Source: Actinomycetota bacterium
GTDB lineage: Bacteria; Actinomycetota; Actinomycetes; Actinomycetales; Microbacteriaceae
Direction of reading: 5' to 3'
Assembly (NCBI GenBank): GCA_009702645.1
Contig: WLHO01000020.1
Location: 1 to 9,523 of the forward strand
DNA: 9,523 bases
Part shown: in pieces, positions 1 to 5,885 of the stretch
How the letters are laid out: the number at the start of each line of letters is the position of its first letter
How positions within the stretch are numbered: the first letter of the stretch is position 1
The notes under the pieces: model-generated
Told to the model about the DNA's origin: nothing
The model's database searches: none
The model's input: the letters and a program-made list of their open reading frames with translations, nothing else
Made by a program: the position numbers and the translations under genes

Positions 1-29
1 GCCTCGAGCATCAGGCGAAGAGATCTCAT
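1..29 (-). CDS. Partial 5' end of next Tad/Flp operon gene (probably TadB-like)
   Basis: Only the first nine codons are inside the window; they read MRSLRLMLE. The ATG overlaps the TGA of the upstream secretion ATPase gene in an ATGA arrangement, which usually means translational coupling within an operon. In Tad/Flp pilus and related type II secretion loci the gene after tadA is normally tadB, a membrane protein of the T2SS F family, so TadB is the natural guess. That identity rests on gene order alone, because nine residues carry no domain information. No clear Shine-Dalgarno sequence precedes the ATG, which fits coupling. Confidence 0.45.
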
Positions 30-1198
30 TTCGCAACCGCAACAACATCGATAGTTGATGTGCTCTGGTTCCAGTTAACACTTGCTATTTCTTCAATAAC
101 GCGTTCACCGGTTGGGAGCATGCGGCAGTGAACTACTAGATCAATGCAAGAACCAACCGTGGGATTCACGAATGCCGAAGTTATGTTGCTCCCAGCCAAC
201 AGTGGCAAGGTGCACAGTTTCGCAATTGCATCAGATGCAGAATTCGCGTGGATAGTGCACAGTCCAGGTAAACCGGAATTCAGCGCAATAAGTAGGTCGA
301 AGCTCTCTGCTTGCCTTACCTCTCCAACCACAATTCGAGCTGGCCTCATACGAAGCGCTTCCTTGACCAGTCTGCGAAGAGATATCTCACCGATACCTTC
401 GAGATTTGGTTGCCTGGTTTGCATCGCGACCCAATCCTTGCCCTGGAATCTGATTTCAAAGGTTTCTTCTACCGAGACAACTCGGTCGGTTTGACTTACC
501 TCACTCAAGAGAGCGCAAAGCAGTGTGGTCTTGCCGGCTTGAGTAGCACCGGAAACCAAAATGTTCTTTCCTTGCCTTACCTGCTCGGCTAGAAATTTGG
601 CCTGAGCTTTGGTTAGCGAACCTATTTGGGAAAGAGCATCCAGCGAGTAAATCTGAGTGGGAAACTTTCTAATGTTGATGCTCCAGTTGCTTCTAGTTAT
701 ATCTGGAATCACAACGTGAAGTCTTGAGCCATCTTCTAGCGAGGCATCAACAAAAGGTGATGACCGATCTAGTCGTCTACCAGTATTTCTGAGCATCTTT
801 TCAACCAGAGTCTGCAATAGCTCCTGGTCAATGCTGATATCCAATGCAGAGCTCACCCCGGCCCGTGCCACAAACACTTCCGAGTTGCTGTTTATCCAGA
901 TTTCCTCAATTGCTTGGTCATCAAGCAGGGGTTGTAGCGGCCCATAGGCCGAAAGCTGCTGGGCTAGTTCGACCCGGAGCCTAGTTTCTCTAGATGCCAT
1001 TTCGCCCTGAGGATCTGCTTCAACCGCTTCATCAAAGACCTCATCGATAGCACGGGATAGCTCCAAGCCCCCTGCCACTATTCTTCGTCGGGCAAGAGTT
1101 GACAGGGTGGAAACCAGTTCGGACAAGCTGCCTCCTTGACTTAGGTCCAGGAAGGCAAGTTTGCCTGCCAAGGAATTTCGGCGGGAGGATTTATCCAC
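26..1198 (-). CDS. tadA: CpaF/TadA-family type II/IV secretion ATPase (Flp/Tad pilus motor)
   Basis: Hexameric cytoplasmic ATPase expected to power assembly of a Flp/Tad pilus or related type II secretion machine. The 390-residue protein has an N-terminal domain (about 30-180) containing the family segment SPFVDASLEDGSRLHVVIP (147-165). The RecA-like core follows: Walker A GATQAGKTT (217-225), an acidic box VSVEETFEIR (241-250), Walker B-like RIVVGEVR (288-295) and the histidine box CTIHANS (314-320). All nucleotide-binding motifs look intact. The GTG start at 1198 has no Shine-Dalgarno sequence; a -10-like TAGTCT lies 14 bases upstream, so the leader is probably very short. It seems to be the first gene of its operon: a tRNA gene diverges 30 bases away, so no TadZ/CpaE-like gene precedes it as it often does. 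The TadA subfamily is likely; a general secretion ATPase is the alternative. Confidence 0.88.
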   Translation of the reverse strand: MDKSSRRNSLAGKLAFLDLSQGGSLSELVSTLSTLARRRIVAGGLELSRAIDEVFDEAVEADPQGEMASRETRLRVELAQQLSAYGPLQPLLDDQAIEEIWINSNSEVFVARAGVSSALDISIDQELLQTLVEKMLRNTGRRLDRSSPFVDASLEDGSRLHVVIPDITRSNWSINIRKFPTQIYSLDALSQIGSLTKAQAKFLAEQVRQGKNILVSGATQAGKTTLLCALLSEVSQTDRVVSVEETFEIRFQGKDWVAMQTRQPNLEGIGEISLRRLVKEALRMRPARIVVGEVRQAESFDLLIALNSGLPGLCTIHANSASDAIAKLCTLPLLAGSNITSAFVNPTVGSCIDLVVHCRMLPTGERVIEEIASVNWNQSTSTIDVVAVAK

Positions 1199-1199
1199 A
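1191..1199. other. Exact DnaA-box sequence on the tadA start codon
   Basis: The plus strand reads TTATCCACA, identical to the E. coli consensus DnaA box; the minus strand reads TGTGGATAA and contains the GTG start (1196-1198) of the secretion ATPase. The match is seen directly. Whether DnaA binds here is unknown: one 9-mer can occur by chance in a window this size, and high-GC actinobacterial boxes usually favour TTGTCCACA. Confidence 0.3.
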
Positions 1200-1228
1200 G
1201 CGGGAATTGGCTAGACTATTCGAGGAAC
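1199..1228. promoter_or_regulatory. Divergent promoter spacer between tadA and tRNA-Leu
   Basis: Only 30 bases separate the GTG of the ATPase gene from the first base of the tRNA. Within them TAGACT (1212-1217, plus strand) fits a TANNNT -10 element for the tRNA, and the overlapping minus-strand TAGTCT (1218-1213) fits one for the ATPase gene. The two share five base pairs, so the promoters could compete. No good -35 hexamer is visible for either direction, and the minus-strand one would fall inside the tRNA gene. This is a motif-based inference. Confidence 0.35.
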
Positions 1229-1315
1229 GCGGAAGTGGCGAAATTGGCAGACGCACTGGATTTAGGTTCCAGCGTTCGAAAGGACGTGTGGGTTCAAGTC
1301 CCACCTTCCGCACCA
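1229..1315 (+). tRNA. tRNA-Leu, anticodon UAG
   Basis: A complete type II tRNA. Acceptor GCGGAAG (1229-1235) pairs perfectly with CTTCCGC (1305-1311). The D stem is GCG/CGC (1238-1240 with 1252-1254). The anticodon stem CTGGA/TCCAG encloses loop TTTAGGT (1261-1267), giving anticodon TAG at 1263-1265. The long variable arm (1273-1287) has a CGT/ACG stem, as expected for leucine. The T arm is GTGGG/CCCAC (1288-1292 with 1300-1304) around TTCAAGT. The discriminator base is A (1312), the one expected for leucine, and CCA is encoded (1313-1315). It should read CUA and, by wobble, other CUN codons. It is a single gene followed at once by a terminator. Confidence 0.97.
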
Positions 1316-1320
1316 AAGAT

Positions 1321-1347
1321 AAAAGACCCGCAAGCTGCGGGTCTTTT
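1321..1347. terminator. Strong bidirectional intrinsic terminator
   Basis: A perfect 12-bp stem (1321-1332 with 1336-1347) closes a three-base AGC loop. The stem core is GACCCGCA/TGCGGGTC, flanked by an A run on the left and a T run on the right (to 1348). On the plus strand it ends the tRNA-Leu transcript six bases after CCA. Read from the other side it has the same stem and U-tract form and sits 25 bases after the stop codon of the protease gene. One element therefore probably ends both converging transcripts. Confidence 0.92.
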
Positions 1348-1372
1348 TCATTTAACTTGCGTAGTGGTTTAA

Positions 1373-3400
1373 CTACTTCAATGCACTAGTTCGAGCAAGC
1401 GCCAACTGAGCATTGATAATCCCAGAGCCACAGCCTCCAAAAAGTGCACAGTTGCTGGTCGGAGCAAATGGTCTAACTGAATCTTGCAAAATCGAACGCA
1501 CTCGAGCTGGGGTAATTCCTGGCTGCATCGAATACATCAAGGCTACGATTCCAGAAACAACCGGTGCTGCCATGCTGGTTCCCTCAGATAGCCGATAAGA
1601 CTGTGAGTTACCGGTATCGATCCAAGAAGAAATGATTCCGCCACGTGAATCTGGAGATTCAGTGGATCCAACGTTGAATTCCCCGCCCGGTGCTGAAATC
1701 AGCACGCCGGTGCCGTAGTTCGAGTAAGTTGCCCGATCCCCTAGAGCTTGTGTAGCGACAACAGTAATCACGCCAGGGCAGTTGCCAGGAAATGACAGTG
1801 AAGCCCTCCCTTCGTTTCCAGCAGCGACAACAACAGAAATTCCTCTGGAAATTGCGGTGTTAAACACTGCGGAGTAAGCGCCGATGCAAGGAACTGGCTC
1901 TTTGGCTCCCAGTGAAAGGTTGATAACCGAGACTGGAAATCGATTTTGCGGAACGCCGTCAATTTTTACCCCAGCTGCCCAGTTCACAGCCTTTATAAGA
2001 TCAGCAATTGTTCCGCCGTCTTTACCCAACGCTCTAATTGGCAAAACTTTATTGTTGGGAGCAACGCCAGCGGTTCCTAGGAAGTCATGTTCAGCCGCGA
2101 TGATTCCAGCAACGTGGGTGCCATGGAAACTGCTTCCCCCGGCAGATTCTCCGCCTTCATCGTTTGGATTAGGGTCTTCCCCGTCGCCATCTGCTGCGCT
2201 AGCGAGCTCGGAAACGAAGTCATAGCCGTAGATGCTGCCGTCAGGATTTCTGGTCAGGCTTTTATCAATTTGCTGATGAGGCTTGATTCCGGTGTCGATA
2301 ACTGCAACTACTTTGTCGCTATCTCCCTGGGTGTATTTCCAGGCCGCCGGCATTGAGATTCCGTTTCTACCGCTGAGATACCACTGCAGCGGAAAGTAAA
2401 GGTCACTAACGGCAACAGTCGCGTTTGAAGTTGAGCTTCCAAGTTCGTTAGTTGCAAATACCTCCACTGTGTAGGTGGTGTCTGGAATCAGCTCCGGGAA
2501 GCGGCACCTAGTTGCGTTGCATAAAGAAGTCTCAACCGATTCAATGTCAGCTGCCGTTGCAATGGCACGGTAGCGAACCTGGCTAGCAGCGTATCCACCT
2601 CGGTCAGAAACCGACTGAGCAAGATAAGTGATGTTTCCTGGACCCACTCTTGGAGCAGAAGTTACGACTACAGGCTTCGGTGCAGTTCGCACTGACGCCG
2701 ATGCGGTGTTTGAGCTTGCACCAAGCGTGTTTGTCAAAGACCCATCGTTAGTAATAGCCCGGACTCGAAAACGGTAATTGACACCAGCTCGGATTCCATC
2801 GCTGACAATCAATCGAGTGAAATCGTTGCCGGTATTTGAAATCAGCGTCTGATAGCTGGCTCCATTATTCGAGGAGTACTGGATGCTGTACCCAACAATT
2901 TTCGCTCCGTAGCGATTTGTTGGAGGCTGCCAGGAAAGTCGAATTCTGGCCTTGTCTGGAGTGGCTGATGTGAAAGCAGATTTTGCAACCAGCGATCTTG
3001 GGCCTGAAGCTGGTCTTGCCTGAGTAAGAATCGGGTTTCTCAAAACCGGGTTCGCTGCCGAAGCTTTGTAAGTGGCTAGATTCGGTTCAGCCCAGATAAT
3101 TCTTCGATCTAGCACCATCCGCTTAATCCAGGTTTTAGCTAATCCTTTATCTACTGGCGAGGAAAGGTTTAGAACAAAAAGTCCTCCACCAAGGTCCTCA
3201 CTGACAACCGGACCCCGAAGCAAGTTAGCCCCGGTCGGCTCGCCGTTTGGTGCAACTGGATTGACACCCTCGGCGTACTGAACCAAAACACCGGAAATTT
3301 TTTCTGCTGGCGCTATCGAGGCCGCACTAGCGGCTGGAGCGAACCCGCCGAGCATTAAAGCGGCAGCAGCATAGGAAGCGAACAATGCCCGAAGGTTCAT
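1373..3400 (-). CDS. Secreted subtilisin-like serine protease (S8) with N-terminal FnIII modules
   Basis: Predicted extracellular endopeptidase of 675 residues. A Sec signal peptide (1 to about 26, hydrophobic core AAAALMLGGF, likely cleavage after ASA) is followed by an I9-like prodomain (about 34-112). A fibronectin type III module follows (about 147-238, with LSWQPP and VNYRFRVRAITNDG) and then a second, more degenerate one (about 245-332, with DTTYTVEVFATNELG). The S8 domain comes last, with Asp369 in VIDTG, His426 in FHGTHVAG, oxyanion Asn529 in AAGNEG and Ser609 in EGTSMAAP, so the triad is complete. An acidic stretch (404-418) before the His motif resembles calcium-binding insertions of secreted S8 enzymes. 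Six cysteines after residue 290 may form disulfides. No sorting signal or C-terminal membrane anchor is seen, so release is likely. The ATG is 12 bases after the acetyltransferase stop; the Shine-Dalgarno sequence is weak. FnIII modules ahead of the catalytic domain are unusual. Confidence 0.93.
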   Translation of the reverse strand: MNLRALFASYAAAALMLGGFAPAASAASIAPAEKISGVLVQYAEGVNPVAPNGEPTGANLLRGPVVSEDLGGGLFVLNLSSPVDKGLAKTWIKRMVLDRRIIWAEPNLATYKASAANPVLRNPILTQARPASGPRSLVAKSAFTSATPDKARIRLSWQPPTNRYGAKIVGYSIQYSSNNGASYQTLISNTGNDFTRLIVSDGIRAGVNYRFRVRAITNDGSLTNTLGASSNTASASVRTAPKPVVVTSAPRVGPGNITYLAQSVSDRGGYAASQVRYRAIATAADIESVETSLCNATRCRFPELIPDTTYTVEVFATNELGSSTSNATVAVSDLYFPLQWYLSGRNGISMPAAWKYTQGDSDKVVAVIDTGIKPHQQIDKSLTRNPDGSIYGYDFVSELASAADGDGEDPNPNDEGGESAGGSSFHGTHVAGIIAAEHDFLGTAGVAPNNKVLPIRALGKDGGTIADLIKAVNWAAGVKIDGVPQNRFPVSVINLSLGAKEPVPCIGAYSAVFNTAISRGISVVVAAGNEGRASLSFPGNCPGVITVVATQALGDRATYSNYGTGVLISAPGGEFNVGSTESPDSRGGIISSWIDTGNSQSYRLSEGTSMAAPVVSGIVALMYSMQPGITPARVRSILQDSVRPFAPTSNCALFGGCGSGIINAQLALARTSALK

Positions 3401-3412
3401 AAAGACAACCTA

Positions 3413-3994
3413 TCAGAGGCTTTTTTGCATCAAGATTGTGCCGAGCCAGCGATCGAACTTGAAACCGACTTTGGCAAGGTGTCCTTGCTTCTTGAATCCA
3501 AACTGCTCGTGCAGACGCACCGAAGATTCAGCTCCGCTATCTGAAATCACAGCAACTACTTCCTTGATTCCTGCTTGCTTGGATAGGACCAAAAGCTCTT
3601 CCAACAATTTGGTGCCAACACGTTTTCCAGTAGCTGCAGCTCTCAGGTAAATGCTGTCCTCAACCGTTGTTCGATAAGCAGATTTCTGGCGCCAGGGGGC
3701 AACATAAGCAAATCCCAGAATCTCACCGTTGTCGGTTTCTGCAACGATAAATGGAAACTTCTGTTTGTTCAAATAAGTTAGCTTTTCTTCCCATTGGCTG
3801 ACTTCCATAGATTGCTCATCAAAGGTCACCACTGAGTTTTGTATATAGAAGTTATAGATCTCACAGATTGCGAAGCAATCTTTTGCTTCGGCCGCTCTCA
3901 GACTTACGCTCAGCGGTCTGTCAGTATCTTCGCGAAAGCCGCGAGAACGAAATCGCTTAATCAATCTCCAACGAGATGATGAATCTAGACCCAC
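3413..3994 (-). CDS. GNAT N-acetyltransferase, phosphinothricin acetyltransferase-like
   Basis: Probably transfers acetyl from acetyl-CoA to a small amine or amino-acid-like substrate; the true substrate cannot be read from sequence. I prefer the GTG at 3994 (193 residues), because AGGAG sits five bases upstream and overlaps the TAG of the glycosylase gene. A TTG at 4015 would give 200 residues. Family segments in the 193-residue numbering: CEIYNFYIQNSVVTFD (44-59), SAYRTTVEDSIYL (105-117), SVRLHEQFGF (158-167) and GHLAKVGFKFDRWLGTILMQ (171-190); the last is very typical of PAT/YncA-like proteins. Two oddities stand out. About 27 basic, arginine-rich residues precede the usual family start. 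The acetyl-CoA P-loop, normally Q/R-x-x-G-x-G/A, reads TGKRVG (122-127), so the Q/R and the first glycine are replaced. It lies mid-operon between glycosylase and protease. Confidence 0.85.
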   Translation of the reverse strand: MGLDSSSRWRLIKRFRSRGFREDTDRPLSVSLRAAEAKDCFAICEIYNFYIQNSVVTFDEQSMEVSQWEEKLTYLNKQKFPFIVAETDNGEILGFAYVAPWRQKSAYRTTVEDSIYLRAAATGKRVGTKLLEELLVLSKQAGIKEVVAVISDSGAESSVRLHEQFGFKKQGHLAKVGFKFDRWLGTILMQKSL

Positions 3995-4002
3995 GCGAGC
4001 TC

Positions 4003-4668
4003 CTAACAAGACCAATCTATCGGGGCCAAGCCTTTAGCCTGAAGGGCTGAATTGACCCGCGAGTAAATCCGAGAGCCAAAAAAGCCTCTGGAAGCAGAAA
4101 GTGGACTTGGATGGGTGGCTTGAACTACCTCTCCCGCAACAATTGCCTGGCTGAGCTTTTTCGCATGTTCCCCAAGGCTTAGGCACACCAAGTTCTTAGA
4201 ATCCAACGCTGCAATGACGGTTTGTGTGAAGCTGCTCCATATTTTTGCGTGTGCACCGGCATCACCGATCTTGGTTGTCAGGGCTGAGTTCAGCAGCATC
4301 ACACCCTGCTCGCTCCAGCGAGATAACTCGCCCGAGTTGGACGCTTGCGGAAGATCGCTAGCTAGCTCCTTCATTAGGTTTTTTAGGCTCTGCGGATGCT
4401 TGGCTCCACTGGAAACCGCAAATGCAAATCCGCAGGCAACGCCTTCGGTTGGATATGGGTCTTGTCCAATCAGCAGAACCTTTACCGACTCAAAGGGTTG
4501 CTCAAAAGCCCGCATCACCAGAACCTTATCGGGGGTGGTGTCCGTTTCGGAGTGTAAGCGCTCTTCGATCTCGGCTAGAAGGTCTTTACTGGCGGAAAGC
4601 CTTGACTGCCAAGACGGGTGCATCGCGCTAAAGAACATGTATAAAGGGTATGGCTTCGGTGGTGGCAC
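4003..4668 (-). CDS. ung: Uracil-DNA glycosylase, family 1
   Basis: Removes uracil from DNA in the first step of base excision repair. In the 221-residue form the water-activating loop GQDPYP (68-73) carries the catalytic Asp70. The uracil-binding segment is LLNSALTT (125-132). The leucine loop HPSPLSASRGFFGSR (186-200) carries the catalytic His186, and the protein ends in the familiar PIDW. Overall length fits the family. The usual LWG before the last third is LSLG here (163-166). The start is uncertain: the GTG at 4668 has no Shine-Dalgarno sequence and adds a proline-rich run (PPPKPYP) unlike the family, whereas the ATG at 4638 follows TACCCT by six bases, which suits a leaderless transcript and gives 211 residues. 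A third option is the ATG at 4623. First gene of the run leading to the acetyltransferase and protease. Confidence 0.94.
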   Translation of the reverse strand: MPPPKPYPLYMFFSAMHPSWQSRLSASKDLLAEIEERLHSETDTTPDKVLVMRAFEQPFESVKVLLIGQDPYPTEGVACGFAFAVSSGAKHPQSLKNLMKELASDLPQASNSGELSRWSEQGVMLLNSALTTKIGDAGAHAKIWSSFTQTVIAALDSKNLVCLSLGEHAKKLSQAIVAGEVVQATHPSPLSASRGFFGSRIYSRVNSALQAKGLAPIDWSC

Positions 4669-4677
4669 AATGATTGC
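4639..4677. promoter_or_regulatory. Divergent promoter region between ung and the M20 amidohydrolase
   Basis: No Shine-Dalgarno sequence precedes either gene. On the minus strand TACCCT (4650-4645) lies six bases before the ATG at 4638. On the plus strand CACAAT (4666-4671) lies six bases before the ATG at 4678, and TATAAA (4640-4645) is a second -10-like hexamer. The six-base spacing on both sides fits leaderless transcription, which is common in actinobacteria. No convincing -35 is seen. If ung started at the GTG at 4668, its coding sequence would cover most of this region. Confidence 0.35.
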
Positions 4678-5868
4678 ATGACGCAGTCAATTCTTGAGCA
4701 GGCTCGGCAAATGCTGCCTGAACTGATTACTCTCAGGCGCAAACTTCACCAGATCCCTGAGTTTGGTCTTGAGCTGCCAAACACCCTAAAAACAATTCTT
4801 GATGAGGTATCCGACTTAGGTGAAATAACCCTAGGTAAATCAATCACTTCCGCTGTCCTTCACATTAAGGGAGATCTTCCAGGCCCAACCGTTTTGCTCC
4901 GTGCTGACATGGATGCTTTAGCAGTAATTGAAGACACTGGGCTTGATTTTGCATCGACCAATGGATTCATGCACGCTTGCGGTCACGATTTGCATATGGC
5001 CATGGGGGTTGGAGCTGCGAAGATTTTGGCTTCTAGAAAATCAGAACTTAAAGGTGAAGTCATAATCTTTTTCCAGCCGGGAGAAGAAGGTCACCACGGC
5101 GCAGACGTGATGATTGAAGAGCAAGCGCTTATGGTTTCTGGGGCCAAACCCATTCGTGCCTACGGTCTGCATGTGTTTAGTTCATACCCGTCAGGAATGA
5201 TGGGTTCTAAATCTGGTCCGCTTATGGCTTCAGCGGGCGATCTGCTGGTGACAGTTTCTGGAAGTGGCGGACACGGTTCGATGCCTTGGCTATCTAAAGA
5301 TCCAATCAGCGTGCTCAACGAGATCATGTCGGCACTGCAGACAATGGTGACAAAGCGCTTTAGCGCATTTGACCCAGTGATAGTAAACATTGGTTGGGTA
5401 AAAGCTGGAGATCCTGCAACCACAAACGTAATCCCGGAAACTGCATCTTTTGGAGCAACAGTTCGAGTGTTTTCAGAAGAAAACGCAACCAAGCTAAAGC
5501 AATACACCCAACAGCTAGTTGAATCTATTGCTTCAGGTTTTGGACTTAGTGCAACCGTCGAGTTCACAAGAGCAACCAAGGTGTTAGTAAATGATCCTGC
5601 CGCAATTGCCTCGGTTGAGAAGGTTACAAGTGAAGTGTTTGGGCCTGGAAGATATATCAACCTCCCAACACCGATTGCTGGCGGTGAGGACTTTGCTTCA
5701 ATTCTTCGCGAGATACCTGGAGCATTTGTGTTTATGGGCGCTTGCCCCTCGGGAGTCGATCACACTACCGCAGCCACCAACCACTCAAATAAGGCCGTGT
5801 TTGATGATTCAGTGCTGGGCGATGGTGCCGCTTTACTAGCTTGCCTAGCTATAGATGCACTTAGCTAG
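4678..5868 (+). CDS. M20D-family amidohydrolase (N-acyl-amino-acid/hippurate hydrolase type)
   Basis: Predicted dinuclear-metal amidohydrolase releasing a free amino acid from an N-acyl or similar conjugate; substrate unknown. It is 396 residues long, normal for the family. An N-terminal helix with LRRKLHQIPEFG (19-30) is typical of M20D. Metal-ligand positions are all present: Cys101 and His103 in MHACGHD (98-104), Glu136-Glu137 in FQPGEEG (132-138), His165 in GLHV (163-166) and His369 in TNHS (367-370). LRADMDAL (74-81) is another signature. The lid/dimerisation domain spans roughly 185-295, with GSGGHGSMP (195-203). No signal peptide is seen, so it is probably cytoplasmic. The ATG has no Shine-Dalgarno sequence but a -10-like element at leaderless spacing. 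The gap to metX is only 17 bases but contains a possible terminator. IAA-amino-acid hydrolase or N-acetyl-diaminopimelate deacetylase are related alternatives. Confidence 0.92.
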   Translation: MTQSILEQARQMLPELITLRRKLHQIPEFGLELPNTLKTILDEVSDLGEITLGKSITSAVLHIKGDLPGPTVLLRADMDALAVIEDTGLDFASTNGFMHACGHDLHMAMGVGAAKILASRKSELKGEVIIFFQPGEEGHHGADVMIEEQALMVSGAKPIRAYGLHVFSSYPSGMMGSKSGPLMASAGDLLVTVSGSGGHGSMPWLSKDPISVLNEIMSALQTMVTKRFSAFDPVIVNIGWVKAGDPATTNVIPETASFGATVRVFSEENATKLKQYTQQLVESIASGFGLSATVEFTRATKVLVNDPAAIASVEKVTSEVFGPGRYINLPTPIAGGEDFASILREIPGAFVFMGACPSGVDHTTAATNHSNKAVFDDSVLGDGAALLACLAIDALS

Positions 5869-5880
5869 ATAGGCTTTTTT
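5843..5880 (+). terminator. Possible intrinsic terminator at the M20-metX junction
   Basis: GCCTA (5843-5847) and GCTA (5848-5851) can pair with TAGGC (5870-5874) and TAGC (5862-5865), leaving a four-base bulge and a ten-base loop. Six T residues follow (5875-5880). An alternative seven-pair stem CTAGCTA/TAGCTAG (5845-5851 with 5862-5868) competes. The structure overlaps the M20 stop codon and ends five bases before the metX ATG. The bulge and AT-rich stem make it weaker than the terminator at 1321-1347; it could also act as an attenuator. Confidence 0.35.
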
Positions 5881-5885
5881 CAATC

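Noticed and set aside
144..592. Plus-strand frames opposite the secretion ATPase gene
   Set aside because: The other strand encodes the intact Walker A, Walker B and His-box motifs; these frames have no domain or ribosome site.
892..900. TTATCCAGA as a second DnaA box
   Set aside because: It differs from the consensus at one position, lies about 300 bases inside a coding region and is not part of a cluster.
1229..1315. tRNA-Leu as an attachment site of an integrated element
   Set aside because: No integrase gene, no direct repeat of the tRNA 3' end and no foreign-looking cargo are visible; the gene is followed at once by its terminator and a resident gene.
1099..1389. Plus-strand frame of 96 codons running through the tRNA gene
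   Set aside because: It crosses a complete tRNA and its terminator, so it cannot be a real protein gene.
4003..4015. TTG at 4015 as the start of the acetyltransferase gene
   Set aside because: It would overlap ung by 13 bases without a ribosome site, whereas AGGAG at good spacing points to the GTG at 3994.
4214..4681. Open frame of 155 codons on the plus strand across ung
   Set aside because: Antisense to all the conserved UDG motifs, no ribosome site, cysteine- and serine-rich shadow composition, and it runs into the start of the real M20 gene.
5160..5660. Open frame of 166 codons on the minus strand inside the M20 gene
   Set aside because: It lies fully antisense to a well-conserved amidohydrolase, shows no recognisable domain and has a Ser/Thr/Val/Pro-rich composition typical of a shadow frame.
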